A DNA stretch of 11,426 nt from Bacillota bacterium (GCA_017523605.1 JAFWVZ010000021.1:1-11426); one strand, 5' to 3'; counted from the stretch's first letter, positions 1 through 8,890 are shown. Numbers and translations: made by a program. Notes: generated by a model from the letters alone, not told the origin.

Positions 1-2398
1 GGGCGTAGTTTTCAACGAGATGAAGGGCGCTCTGTCCGACGCGGACGGCTTCCTTTCCGAGGAGATGCTTACCGTGCTCTATCCGGACAACTGCTACGGC
101 GTAAACTCCGGCGGAGATCCGGCAGTGATCACCGATCTTACTTACGAAGAATTCATCAGGACTTACAAGAGGTTCTATCATCCGTCCAACGCCAAGGTGT
201 TCCTGGACGGCGACGTTCCTCTGGAAAAGACCTTGGAGATGATAGACGGATACCTTTCCAAGTGCGGCAGGCTGGAAGACCTTCCGACCTTCGAGCTCCA
301 GGTCCCTGGGTCGTTCGAAAAGACCGTGGACTACGCTCTGGCAAAGGAAGAGAGCGCGGAGAATAAGGGCAGGCTGGTTGCAGGCAAGATATTCGCCGGC
401 CCCGGAGAACTGGAAAAGATGATAGCTGCGGAGATACTCTTCAGCGTACTTACCGGCACCAACGATTCCCCGCTGAAGAAGGCAGTCCTGGATTCCGGCC
501 TTGCTCAGGACCTGAGCGTGGACACTCTGGACGACATTCCTCAGGCATCGTTCATGATGCAGTTCAAGAACATAAAGGACGGCAAGGAGGATGAGCTGTG
601 GAAGCTTGCTCAGGACACTTGCTTTACGCTTGCGGAAGAGGGCATAGATCCCAGGGAGATAACCGCCGCGCTCAACCGCAGCGAGTTCAGCTTCAAGTCT
701 CCGCAGGAGCCCGCGGGCCTCATAAGGTGCATAAAGTCCTTCATAACCTGGCTGCACGGCGGAGATCCCATGGCGTTCCTGGCCGTGGACGGTCTATACG
801 CTTCGCTCAGAGCTAAGCAGGGTACCGGTTATTACGAAGCACTGCTAAAGGAACTGATGAGCGACGAGAACATGTGCAAGCTGCACGCAAACGCTTCCTA
901 CACCGCCGCGGACGAAAAGGACGAAGCGGAAAAGAAGAGGCTCGAGGCGATCCGCGCTTCCTGGACGGAAGAGGATCTTGCAGCAAATAAGAAGATGAAC
1001 GAGTTGCTGGTAAAGTGGCAGCAGACAGAGGACAGTCCGGAGGCTAAGGCCATGCTGCCCAAGCTGCCGCTGTCCGAGGTCTCCGAAGATCCCCAGTGGG
1101 ACAAGACCGTCCTTAAGGACGAGAACGGCGTTGCGGTAATGTACCATCCGGTACCCAGCCGCGGAATAGTTAACATCAACCTGTACTTCTCGCTGGCTGA
1201 CAAGAGCCTGGAGGAACTGGCGGACCTCAGCGGTCTGTCCAGACTTCTGGGAGAACTTCCGACCGCGGAGCACACCAGCGCTGAGCTTGCAAGGGACATA
1301 AAGACTTATCTGGGAGCCCTTACGTTTAAGCTAAACGCGTTCGAGAGGATAGACGGCACAGGCGAAGCAATGCCCAACTTTACGGTAAGCGCCAGCGTGC
1401 TGGAAGAGAACCTGGAGATAGCCGAAGACCTTATAAAGGAGATCCTCCTTACCACGGACTTCAGCGATAAGGAAAAGATAAAGAACATAATGGTGCAGTC
1501 CGACATGGGCGCCAGACAGGCTCTGGTGGGAATGGGTCTCGCGTATGCCGTTACCGTTGCGGCTTCGGGCTTCTCCTCCGCGGCGGCAGCCATGGACGCC
1601 ATTGGCGGATATACCTTCGTAAAGAGGCTCCGCGAGCTGGTAGAAAACTTCGACGAGCGCTTCGGGGCATACTCCGCGCTTCTTTCCGGCAGCCTTAAGG
1701 ACGCCTGCTGCAGGAGCAGGCTTATAGCAAGCGAGACCGCCACGGAATACATTCCGCTTGGCAGGCTCATAAACGCCTTCCCGGTGGGTACCTGCGCCGG
1801 AGTCGAGGCAGAATACAGTGCCGGTCTGCCGTCTAAGGCAGGAATAAGGATCCCGTCGCTGACCGGTTTCAGCGCTCAGTCCTACAAGCTTTCCTCAGCG
1901 GACGGCGCGTACGACGGAAGCCTTGGAGTCGCGAGCAACATTCTCTCTTACGACTTCCTGTGGAATCAGGTGCGCGTTCAGGGCGGAGCCTACGGAACAG
2001 GATTCCGCGCTAACGCCAGGGGCTACGTAAGCACCTATTCCTTCCGCGATCCTACCCCGGCAAGGTCAATAGGCATAAACAAGCAGCTGGGCGATCACCT
2101 GAGGAAGCTCTGCGAGGCCAAGGTGCCGCTGGATAATTTCATAATCGCTTCGATCGCGGCTACGGAGCCGCTGCTCTCGCCGGAGCAGAGAGGCGCGCAG
2201 GCGGACCAGTTCTTCATGACAGGCATAACTTTCGACATGTTCAAGAAAGCAAGGACCCAGATGCTGGCCACAGACTACGAAAAGCTGCTCTGGTGCGCTA
2301 AGATAGCGGACACCATGGCGGAAAACGGCAGAGTAGCCGTAGTAGGACAGGAGTCTCAGCTGGCAGAGTTTAAGGACATGGAGATGCTGGATCTGTAG
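1..2398 (+). CDS. M16C-family metallopeptidase, presequence protease (PreP/Cym1)-like, 5'-truncated by window
   Basis: The gene enters from the left edge; the first complete codon is at 2 and the frame reads GVVFNEMKGALSD, so the ATG at 20 is internal. This matches the PreP/Cym1 signature GVVFNEMKG, whose Glu I believe is the third zinc ligand. The inverted HxxEH motif must lie upstream. Downstream the first half continues with YGVNSGGDP and YHPSNAKVFLDGD, both typical of PreP. The C-terminal half has RVQGGAYGTGFRA and STYSFRDP (around residues 653-680 counted from the Met at 20), matching the conserved Arg/Tyr substrate-binding region of M16. About 798 residues are visible against roughly 970 for the family, so about 170 are missing. 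The family forms a closed chamber that degrades short unstructured peptides. No signal peptide can be judged. Family assignment is firm; the substrate in this organism is unknown. Confidence 0.93.
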   Translation, partial: GVVFNEMKGALSDADGFLSEEMLTVLYPDNCYGVNSGGDPAVITDLTYEEFIRTYKRFYHPSNAKVFLDGDVPLEKTLEMIDGYLSKCGRLEDLPTFELQVPGSFEKTVDYALAKEESAENKGRLVAGKIFAGPGELEKMIAAEILFSVLTGTNDSPLKKAVLDSGLAQDLSVDTLDDIPQASFMMQFKNIKDGKEDELWKLAQDTCFTLAEEGIDPREITAALNRSEFSFKSPQEPAGLIRCIKSFITWLHGGDPMAFLAVDGLYASLRAKQGTGYYEALLKELMSDENMCKLHANASYTAADEKDEAEKKRLEAIRASWTEEDLAANKKMNELLVKWQQTEDSPEAKAMLPKLPLSEVSEDPQWDKTVLKDENGVAVMYHPVPSRGIVNINLYFSLADKSLEELADLSGLSRLLGELPTAEHTSAELARDIKTYLGALTFKLNAFERIDGTGEAMPNFTVSASVLEENLEIAEDLIKEILLTTDFSDKEKIKNIMVQSDMGARQALVGMGLAYAVTVAASGFSSAAAAMDAIGGYTFVKRLRELVENFDERFGAYSALLSGSLKDACCRSRLIASETATEYIPLGRLINAFPVGTCAGVEAEYSAGLPSKAGIRIPSLTGFSAQSYKLSSADGAYDGSLGVASNILSYDFLWNQVRVQGGAYGTGFRANARGYVSTYSFRDPTPARSIGINKQLGDHLRKLCEAKVPLDNFIIASIAATEPLLSPEQRGAQADQFFMTGITFDMFKKARTQMLATDYEKLLWCAKIADTMAENGRVAVVGQESQLAEFKDMEMLDL

Positions 2399-2478
2399 AG
2401 TCCGCAAATGGAACAGTAATATCAGTATCCTCAAAACTTCACCGACAGGATCTGAAAGAACGGAGAATAGTTTAGTAA

Positions 2479-3855
2479 ATGGCTGCATCTAACAAAGGAG
2501 ATTTTTCACAGGGAAGCATAGGCAGGATAATATTCAAGCTCTCTTTGCCGATAATGCTGGCCGAACTGGTACACCTTGCCTATAACATAGTGGACAGGCT
2601 GTTCATAAGCCATATGCCCGGGGTCGGCACTGCCGCTCTTACGGGTGTAGGTGTTGCTTTTCCTTTGATCTCTCTGATAACGGCATTTGCTAACCTTTTC
2701 GGCACCGGCGGAGCTCCGCTGGCATCCATAGCAAGGGGCGAGGGGGACTACGAAAAGTCCGCCAGGATACAGGAGACCTCCTTTACCACGCTTCTCATAA
2801 CCGGCGCGGTCGTAACCATCATAATGTTTTTCGGGGCTCCGTATTTCCTGCCGCTTCTGGGCGGAGACGAGGAGACCCTTCCTTATGCGCTGGATTACTT
2901 CAGCATATACGTTCTGGGCACCATACCTGTAATGATAAGCCTTGGAATGAACTCCTTCATAAACGGTCAGGGCTTTGCCAAGATAGGTATGGTAACGGTA
3001 ATAATCGGCGCCGCCATGAACATAGTTCTGGACCCGCTGCTCATCTACACTGCGGGCATGGGCGTTAAGGGCGCGGCTGTCGCGACAGTGATTTCCCAGC
3101 TGGTGAGCGCGGTCTGGGTGGTCCTGTTCCTTACAGGAAAGAGACCGGTCGTCCGCATCCGCAGGCTGGGCATATCCGGACCGGACCTTAAGGCCGTCGC
3201 AAAGCTGGGGGCTACGGGCTTCATGTTCAAGGCCACCAACAGCGTGGTCCAGGCCATCACAAACATAGTCCTTAAGACCTGGGGCGGAGCGGCAAGCACG
3301 CTCTACATAGGCGCCATGACCATAATCAACTCCACCAGGGAGATAGTAATGTGCCCCTGCAGCGGAATAACCTTCGGCGCAACGCCAGTAATGAGCTTCA
3401 ACTACGGCGCAAAGAAGCCCGAAAGGGTAAGCCAGGCGATGTCCGTCATGCTGTTCAGCTGCCTGATAATAAACACAGTATTCTGGGCGCTTATGGTCTT
3501 CGCCCCCGGCTGGATGTTCTCGCTGTTTACGAGCGATCCGGAGCTTATAGCTACCGGCTCCGTCTGCGCAAGGATATACTTCCTTACGTTCCCGCTGATG
3601 ACGCTTCAGCTTACGGGGCAGAACACGTTTACGTCGCTCAATTATCCTAAATACGCGCTGTTCTTCTCGCTTCTGCGAAAGATAATACTGGTGGCGCCGC
3701 TCACCTTGCTGCTTCCGCACATCGGAGCGGGAGTCTACGGCCCGTTCTGGGCGGAGACCGTTTCGCAGGTGGTGGGGTCTCTTGCATGTTTCCTTACCAT
3801 GTACCGCGTAGTGTGGAAGCCTCTTAAGCAGGCTGCCCGGGAGCAAGGCGAATGA
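2479..3855 (+). CDS. MATE-family multidrug/Na+ antiporter (MepA/DinF-like)
   Basis: 458 residues, the usual size for a 12-helix MATE transporter. The N-terminus (IIFKLSLPIMLAELVHLAYN, then VDRLFISHMPG) is the classic first MATE helix. FANLFGTGGAPLASIARGEG, NSFINGQGFAKIGM, MNIVLDPLLIYTAGMGVKGAA and the second-half repeat GITFGATPVMSFNYGAKKPERV are family hallmarks. Long hydrophobic stretches recur through the whole protein. The family exports cationic drugs, dyes or metabolites using Na+ or H+ gradients; the substrate here cannot be told. The ATG is preceded by GGAG at 2462-2465, 13 bases away, so initiation may be modest. Its stop overlaps the addB start (ATGA at 3852-3855), implying co-transcription and translational coupling with addB. 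No promoter was convincing in the 80 bases upstream. Confidence 0.95.
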   Translation: MAASNKGDFSQGSIGRIIFKLSLPIMLAELVHLAYNIVDRLFISHMPGVGTAALTGVGVAFPLISLITAFANLFGTGGAPLASIARGEGDYEKSARIQETSFTTLLITGAVVTIIMFFGAPYFLPLLGGDEETLPYALDYFSIYVLGTIPVMISLGMNSFINGQGFAKIGMVTVIIGAAMNIVLDPLLIYTAGMGVKGAAVATVISQLVSAVWVVLFLTGKRPVVRIRRLGISGPDLKAVAKLGATGFMFKATNSVVQAITNIVLKTWGGAASTLYIGAMTIINSTREIVMCPCSGITFGATPVMSFNYGAKKPERVSQAMSVMLFSCLIINTVFWALMVFAPGWMFSLFTSDPELIATGSVCARIYFLTFPLMTLQLTGQNTFTSLNYPKYALFFSLLRKIILVAPLTLLLPHIGAGVYGPFWAETVSQVVGSLACFLTMYRVVWKPLKQAAREQGE

Positions 3856-6800
3856 GAGTTTTTTACGCCGAAAACGATGCCGCGGTCCGCAAAGAACTGT
3901 TCGGCAGAATAAAAAGAGATATGGAGGATGGTCCCGCTGGCGGGAGCGTCCTTCTTGTCGTTCCGGCGCAGATAACGCTGTCCATGGAGGAAGAGGCTCT
4001 GGCGAGCGTTGATCCCAGAGGATTCCTAAGGCTCAACATTGTGTCCGGCGGAAAGCTCCGTCAGGACATACTGGACAAGACCGGCGGCAGCGGAAAAGCT
4101 GCGATAAATACAATAGGCAGAAAGATGCTGCTTCGCCGTGTCATTAACAGCGTAAAAAGCGAGCTCGCTGCATTTCAGGGTGTGTGCGCAGATCCGCGCT
4201 TTCTGGACATGGCAGGTGACTTTCTGGTGCAGATGAAGCAGAACCGCGTGGATGCGAAAATGCTGGAAAAAGCCGCAGAAAAAGAGAACGGACTGCTTGG
4301 AAGAAAGCTTGCGGACATGGCGCTCATAGCCCGGGGCTACGCGGATGCCGCGGGAGGAAAACTGGAAGATTCGGAGGACATCCTTGTCTACACTACTCAG
4401 AAACTTGACGGATGCAGCCTCCTTAAAAACGTAAAGATATACTACTGCGGGTTCTACTCGTTTACCAAGAGCGAGATAGAGTTCCTGCGCGCGCTGGACA
4501 GAAACAGCGCAGGACTTCAGATAGCGCTTGTCTGCGGAGAAGGCAGCGAGTTCCGGGCGCCGAAGCGCACTCTGGAGATGCTCGGCGTTCCAGCGGAAAA
4601 GATACCCTGCGAAGAGCGTAAGAAGCCGGTACTGGAGATCGTCAGATGCGCCAATACGTACACTCAGGCCGAGAGCGTTGCTATACGCATTCTGCAGCTG
4701 GTAAGGGAAAAAGGGTACAGGTATTCCGACATTGCCGTACTGGCGCCGGAAGGCCACAGCAGCGCCGGAATGATAAAACGAGTCCTTACGGATCTGGGGA
4801 TACCTGTGTTCATGGACGAGACCCGTCCCATTATGCACAGCAGCGCCGCGGAACTTATTTCGGCTCTTCTGGACCTTTCCTGCGGAGAATACAAGACCCG
4901 CGACATGCTTCGCTTCATAAAGACCGGCATCCTGGACGTTCCGGAAGACACGGTCTTCCGCTTCGAAAAATATGCCAGGAGCTTCCACATAAAAGGAAAT
5001 CGCTTCTTAAAGCCGCTTAAGTATTCCGATAAGAACACGGAGGCGCTGCTTCCCGAACTGGAGATGATCCGCAAACGAGCCGCGGCTGCCGTTGCGCCTC
5101 TTGCAGAGGAGCTTGCGCTTGCAAAGACCGCAGGCGAAAAGGCTGAAGTCTTTACAGAGTATTTAAGTTCGGAACTGGGCTTCGAAACATGGCTGGAAGA
5201 TACTGCTGCTCAGCAGAACGAAGACGGTTTTGCGGACAGCGCGGAACAGACCCGCCAGCTGGCAGGGGTGGTTGCGGACATCGCCCGGCAGATAGCTCAG
5301 CTGATGGGAGACGAGCCTGTGTCCGCGGAGGAGTTCCGCGGCATATTCATGGACGCGCTTAAGGACGTTAAGATAGGAGTTCTTCCGCAGGCGGAAGGAA
5401 AGGTGCAGATAGGAAGCGCCAAGCGCTCCATCATACAGGAAAAGAGAGCGGTATTCTTTGCCACGTTCTGCGACGGCCTGGTGCCGTCCGCGCAGGAAAG
5501 CTCCGGAGTTCTTTCCGAAAAAGAGATAAACGGGCTCGCCAAAAAAGACCTGCTGCTCTCCAAGCCATCGGACCTGCTGATCGCGGAGGAGCTGTTCATG
5601 CTGCTCCGTTCGGCCGCCTGCGCAAAGGAGCTTCTTTGGACAGGGATCCCGTCCACCGATCTGGAAGGCAACGAATACAACGCGTCACCGGCTCTCGGAA
5701 TGCTTAAGGAACGCTATCCGGATCTGATCGAAACAAGGGATGCGGAGAGCACCGGCGATCAGACAGTTTTCCTGGAAGGCTCAAGGCTTCCGCTGGAAAA
5801 GCTTTCCGCTGCAGTAAGAGACGGACTTTCCGGAGAGGATCTTCCCGAGCTTTGGAAGGCTGTATACAACGAACTTTCATCAAGCGCTCCGCAGGTAAAA
5901 GACGGTCTTCTTTTCGATCCTGCAGAGAAGCCTCTGGATAAGAAACTTGCAGAGAAACTGTTCGCTTCCCCCGACGGCAGCAAGTCCCTCAGCCCGTCCA
6001 GGCTGGACCTTTTTGCCGCATGTCCGTTCAAGCATTTCATGAATTACGGATTAAGGCCGCTGGAAGACGCGGACTTTACGATAACCGGCCGGGAGATGGG
6101 CGACATACTCCACGAGGCACTGCTTAAGCTGAGCGAAAAGCTGAGCGCGGTGTCGGCGGAAAAAGGCCTTGCGATAACGGATCCGCAGTCGCTGTGGATG
6201 ACCGTCGGCCAGGACGAAGTCGACTCTATGATAAAGGAGATACTGGACGGCATGGCGCAGACCAGCCTGTCCGGCATAATGCAGTCCTCCAAAGAGGAGA
6301 TGTACAGGTCCGAAAGGATACTGGACACTTGCTCGCGTTTCGCGCGGCATCTTATACATCAGGTGCGTTCCGGAAACATAGAGCGCATGTACTTCGAGAC
6401 TCCGTTCAGAAGGGGCGGGACGTTCGGCCCCATAGAGCTGAACACTGCGGCCGGCACGGTATACGTGGAAGGCAAGATAGACCGGGTAGACATGCTTCCC
6501 GGCGCTGACGGAGAACAGTACGTAAAGATAATAGATTACAAGTCCGGTCCGGACAAGTTCATAAAAGGCCTTGTGGAAGAAGGCCTGAAGATGCAGCTGA
6601 TGACTTATCTGGAAGGAGCTCTGGGCAGCGGAGGAAAGCCTGCCGGAGTGTACTATTTCCGCATCAACGCGGACGACGTTGCCGGATCGGTGGAAGACCT
6701 TATTTCGGACGATGTTTCGGAAAAGGTGCTTAAGACCATAGAAAAAGAGTACCGTCTGGACGGCATCACCGTTGCGGAAGGTACTGTGATAAGAAACATC

Positions 6801-7058
6801 GACAAGGACTTCGGCGAGACCGGAGAATCCTCGGTCGTAAACCTTAAGCGCTACGCAAACGGAAACCTGAGCGGGAGCTTCATCGGCCCCGAAGACATGG
6901 AAGAGTTCCGCGGGCAGTTCCGCCGCAGCCTGCTTTCTGTAAGCGAAAGGTTGTTCTCCGGAGAGATAAAGGCGCAGCAGAAGAAGCGCGGAAACGATTA
7001 CGATTCCTGCAAGTACTGCGACTACGCTTCCGTGTGCCTTAAGAACATAAGGATATGA
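3852..7058 (+). CDS. addB: ATP-dependent helicase/nuclease subunit B (AddB/RexB)
   Basis: 1068 residues; B. subtilis AddB is somewhat longer (about 1170). With AddA, AddB forms the RecBCD-like enzyme that resects double-strand DNA ends and loads RecA. The C-terminal nuclease domain is intact: His754 in GDILHEALL, GKIDRVD (Asp877) and IIDYKSG (Asp895, Lys897). The four iron-sulfur cysteines are also present: Cys724 in AACPFKHFMNYGL, then Cys1053, Cys1056 and Cys1062 in the final SCKYCDYASVC. The N-terminus (MRVFYAENDAAVRKELFGRI) lines up with the AddB start, but the Walker A GxxGSGKT expected there is absent, as in streptococcal RexB. The start is fixed by the 4-base ATGA overlap with the MATE gene. 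addA normally lies next to addB but is absent here; the next gene is convergent. Identification is firm; rexB would be an equally valid name. Confidence 0.95.
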   Translation: MRVFYAENDAAVRKELFGRIKRDMEDGPAGGSVLLVVPAQITLSMEEEALASVDPRGFLRLNIVSGGKLRQDILDKTGGSGKAAINTIGRKMLLRRVINSVKSELAAFQGVCADPRFLDMAGDFLVQMKQNRVDAKMLEKAAEKENGLLGRKLADMALIARGYADAAGGKLEDSEDILVYTTQKLDGCSLLKNVKIYYCGFYSFTKSEIEFLRALDRNSAGLQIALVCGEGSEFRAPKRTLEMLGVPAEKIPCEERKKPVLEIVRCANTYTQAESVAIRILQLVREKGYRYSDIAVLAPEGHSSAGMIKRVLTDLGIPVFMDETRPIMHSSAAELISALLDLSCGEYKTRDMLRFIKTGILDVPEDTVFRFEKYARSFHIKGNRFLKPLKYSDKNTEALLPELEMIRKRAAAAVAPLAEELALAKTAGEKAEVFTEYLSSELGFETWLEDTAAQQNEDGFADSAEQTRQLAGVVADIARQIAQLMGDEPVSAEEFRGIFMDALKDVKIGVLPQAEGKVQIGSAKRSIIQEKRAVFFATFCDGLVPSAQESSGVLSEKEINGLAKKDLLLSKPSDLLIAEELFMLLRSAACAKELLWTGIPSTDLEGNEYNASPALGMLKERYPDLIETRDAESTGDQTVFLEGSRLPLEKLSAAVRDGLSGEDLPELWKAVYNELSSSAPQVKDGLLFDPAEKPLDKKLAEKLFASPDGSKSLSPSRLDLFAACPFKHFMNYGLRPLEDADFTITGREMGDILHEALLKLSEKLSAVSAEKGLAITDPQSLWMTVGQDEVDSMIKEILDGMAQTSLSGIMQSSKEEMYRSERILDTCSRFARHLIHQVRSGNIERMYFETPFRRGGTFGPIELNTAAGTVYVEGKIDRVDMLPGADGEQYVKIIDYKSGPDKFIKGLVEEGLKMQLMTYLEGALGSGGKPAGVYYFRINADDVAGSVEDLISDDVSEKVLKTIEKEYRLDGITVAEGTVIRNIDKDFGETGESSVVNLKRYANGNLSGSFIGPEDMEEFRGQFRRSLLSVSERLFSGEIKAQQKKRGNDYDSCKYCDYASVCLKNIRI

Positions 7059-7093
7059 ATGAGCCGCGTCCTGGAGGCGTGCGGATATGACGG

Positions 7094-8353
7094 CTAGTCG
7101 TCCTCGTCGCTGCGCGGCGCAAAAAGATCCATAAGGGTCCCCTGGAAACTCAGATAGGCATCCAGAGGGCCTGTTTTTTTAGGATAAAGTCCGGCTTTGT
7201 ATCGGTCCGCAACTATGTTGTAGCGCTCAATTGCTTTACTTACGGCATCCGGCCATGACAGGTAAAGTTCCGCGGCGGCGCATTCGCCGGCTCTTCTGAG
7301 CAGGCGTCTGTCTCTGCCTTTTGTGGCCAGAAGAACTGCCAGCGACGCGGCGCTGTCCTCGGTAAGGAAACCGTTCCTTCCGTTGGTAACGCCTTCCGCG
7401 GCGCAGCTTCCCTTAAGAAGTGCGGCAGGCAGCGAGCAGGCCGCGGCCTCTCTTACAACAAGACCGTTGGTGTCGAAGTCCGAAGGGAACAGGAACATGT
7501 CCGCCCTGCAGTACCAGGCCTGCAGGACCTTTCTGTCGCGAACGGGTCCGCAGAACAGGACCTTGTCGTCCAGCGCCAGCTTTTTGGTATAAGCCTTTAT
7601 TTCATCGGCATCCTGGCCTCCGCCCACGAATACCATGCGGAAGTCCATGCCCTGCGAACGTACTCCTGCCAGAGCGTCCAGTATGGTCTTTATTCCCTTG
7701 TACCACATGAGCCTTCCTACGAAAAGGTAGACCGGAACGTTCTCCGGCGCCTTAAGCGAAGCAGTAAGTTCCAAGGTCTCCTTTTCCGGCAGGCGTCCGA
7801 GAGGCATGTCCGCGCCGTTGGGCATTACTATGTAGTCGCCCTCGTAGCCCATGGAACGCAGGTTTTTTCCTGCGCCTTCGCTTACTACCCAGACTTCGTC
7901 GCAGGCGCTTATGCTTTCGACAAGAGCGTTAACTGCTCCGTCCTGCAGCAGCTTGCCGCGTATGGCTCCTTCGATCTCGATGTCGAATTTGGTGTGATAG
8001 GTCATTATCAGCGGCACGTCGATGATGCCCTTCATGCTTCTGGCAAAGATGTTGGAAGCGATGGGGCAGTGGCTGTGCAGGATGTCTATGTCGGAGTTCT
8101 TGATCTTTTTTGCGGTAGCAGGCGAAAATGGATAACCCGCCATGTATCCTATTATCTTCCGGGCGTCTATCCCCGGGTAGCGGTATACAGGAAAATCGAA
8201 TCCGCTGTCGTCCGCGTCCGGGTTGTCGGGGGTAACTACCAGGCTTGTTCCGCCGTTTGCTTTGATGATTTCCGCGTAATTAACGACTGCGTTCGCCACC
8301 CCGTCGATTATGGGAGGGAACGAGTCGTTGAGAAGACATACTTTAAGATCCAT
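7094..8353 (-). CDS. GT4-family (group 1) glycosyltransferase, diacylglycerol-glucosyltransferase-like
   Basis: 419 residues with the two Rossmann domains of a GT-B retaining glycosyltransferase. The N-terminal domain shows NDSFPPIIDGVANAV (residues 9-23), LHSHCPIASNIFARS (92-106) and MTYHTKFD (117-124). The C-terminal donor domain shows PNGAD (178-182), VGRLMWYKG (212-220, with Arg214 and Lys219 as expected phosphate contacts) and FDTNGLVVREAAAC (293-306). The GT4 E-x7-E motif reads Asp294-x7-Glu302. The layout resembles clostridial and streptococcal enzymes that glucosylate membrane diacylglycerol, so a glycolipid role at the inner membrane face is plausible but inferred. The start is the first possible one, because a TAA stop immediately precedes the ATG in frame. 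No clear ribosome site is present. It lies 44 bases after dtd and is probably transcribed with it. The C-terminus is acidic (RSDEDD). Confidence 0.88.
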   Translation of the reverse strand: MDLKVCLLNDSFPPIIDGVANAVVNYAEIIKANGGTSLVVTPDNPDADDSGFDFPVYRYPGIDARKIIGYMAGYPFSPATAKKIKNSDIDILHSHCPIASNIFARSMKGIIDVPLIMTYHTKFDIEIEGAIRGKLLQDGAVNALVESISACDEVWVVSEGAGKNLRSMGYEGDYIVMPNGADMPLGRLPEKETLELTASLKAPENVPVYLFVGRLMWYKGIKTILDALAGVRSQGMDFRMVFVGGGQDADEIKAYTKKLALDDKVLFCGPVRDRKVLQAWYCRADMFLFPSDFDTNGLVVREAAACSLPAALLKGSCAAEGVTNGRNGFLTEDSAASLAVLLATKGRDRRLLRRAGECAAAELYLSWPDAVSKAIERYNIVADRYKAGLYPKKTGPLDAYLSFQGTLMDLFAPRSDEDD

Positions 8354-8397
8354 TTATACGTTCTGCCGCATGGCGGGTGCCGCCGCTGCGGTCCTTT

Positions 8398-8844
8398 CTA
8401 CAGTTCTTTGGAATCCAGCACTATCGTGAAGGGTCCGTCGTTCAGCAGCTCCACCTGCATGTCCGCTCCGAACACGCCGCGCTTAACGACAGGCACGCTC
8501 TGCTCCGCAAGCCCGCAGATGTAGTTGAACATATCTTCCGCAAAAGCCGCGGGGCCGGCGCCGGAAAAGCTGGGCCTGTTGCCGTGTTTGCAGTCCGCGC
8601 AGAGCGTAAACTGCGATACCATAAGAAGCTCGCCTCCTACGTCCGCCAGAGCCAGGTTGGTCTTGCCGTTTTCGTCCGCGAATATCCTCAGGCCGCAGAG
8701 TTTCTTTACCATCTTTTCCGCGTCAGCCTTAGTGTCTTCCGCGAAGACTCCGACAAGGACCAGAAAGCCTTTGCCTATCTGCGACACGGTCTTTCCGTCC
8801 ACGCTTACGCTAGCTTTAGTTACGCGCTGAATAACGAATCTCAT
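8398..8844 (-). CDS. dtd: D-aminoacyl-tRNA deacylase (Dtd)
   Basis: 148 residues, the normal length. Dtd hydrolyses D-amino acids, and glycine mischarged on tRNA-Ala, from tRNA in the cytoplasm as a translation proofreading step. The start MRFVIQRVTKASVSVDG is typical. Both active-site motifs are intact: SQFT (77-80, inside MVSQFTLCADCKHGNRPSF) and the Gly-Pro motif NDGPFT (135-140). The ATG is preceded on the minus strand by GGAGGTG (8847-8853) and by an extended -10 promoter, so the start is secure. It leads a probable operon with the glycosyltransferase and is divergent from the BlaI-type repressor gene, with which it shares a 124-base control region. In many Firmicutes dtd follows relA; that is not the case here. 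Confidence 0.96.
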   Translation of the reverse strand: MRFVIQRVTKASVSVDGKTVSQIGKGFLVLVGVFAEDTKADAEKMVKKLCGLRIFADENGKTNLALADVGGELLMVSQFTLCADCKHGNRPSFSGAGPAAFAEDMFNYICGLAEQSVPVVKRGVFGADMQVELLNDGPFTIVLDSKEL

Positions 8845-8846
8845 GG

Positions 8847-8853
8847 CACCTCC
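8847..8853 (-). promoter_or_regulatory. Strong Shine-Dalgarno for dtd
   Basis: The minus strand reads GGAGGTGCC and then ATG. The near-perfect site, four bases after GGAGG, settles the dtd start. Confidence 0.85.
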
Positions 8854-8870
8854 GTAAATGCTGTAGAGGT

Positions 8871-8879
8871 ATTATATCA
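8871..8879 (-). promoter_or_regulatory. Extended -10 promoter for dtd
   Basis: The minus strand reads TGATATAAT: a perfect -10 TATAAT with the TGn extension. No good -35 is seen 16-18 bases upstream, which is typical of extended -10 promoters. Transcription would begin near 8864, giving a leader of about 20 bases with the ribosome site. The upstream face of this promoter abuts the first palindrome of the divergent repressor gene. Confidence 0.7.
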
Positions 8880-8890
8880 CAGTTTTACGG

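Noticed and set aside
2399..2478. Possible terminator or promoter between the peptidase and MATE genes
   Set aside because: ATCCT (2427-2431) and AGGAT (2447-2451), with flanking CAG/CTG, can pair into a bulged hairpin, but no T-run follows. TAATAT at 2417-2422 has no acceptable -35. Neither is strong enough to annotate.
2506..3846. 446-codon open frame antisense to the MATE gene
   Set aside because: It mirrors the MATE gene almost end to end. It is open because the sense strand rarely uses the codons that read as stops in reverse. The product is rich in His, Tyr and Arg and lacks any recognisable domain.
4026..4988. 320-codon open frame antisense within addB
   Set aside because: It is a shadow of a firmly identified gene, with no ribosome site or domain sense.
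7059..7097. 12-codon ORF (MSRVLEACGYDG) directly after the addB stop
   Set aside because: It is too short, its stop lies within the stop region of the convergent gene, and nothing supports translation beyond proximity to the addB stop.
7094..7130. GC-rich hairpin with a T-run at the 3' end of the glycosyltransferase gene as a terminator
   Set aside because: The CGCCGCGC pairing lies inside the coding sequence, and on the minus strand its T-run precedes the stem instead of following it, so it cannot act as an intrinsic terminator for that gene.
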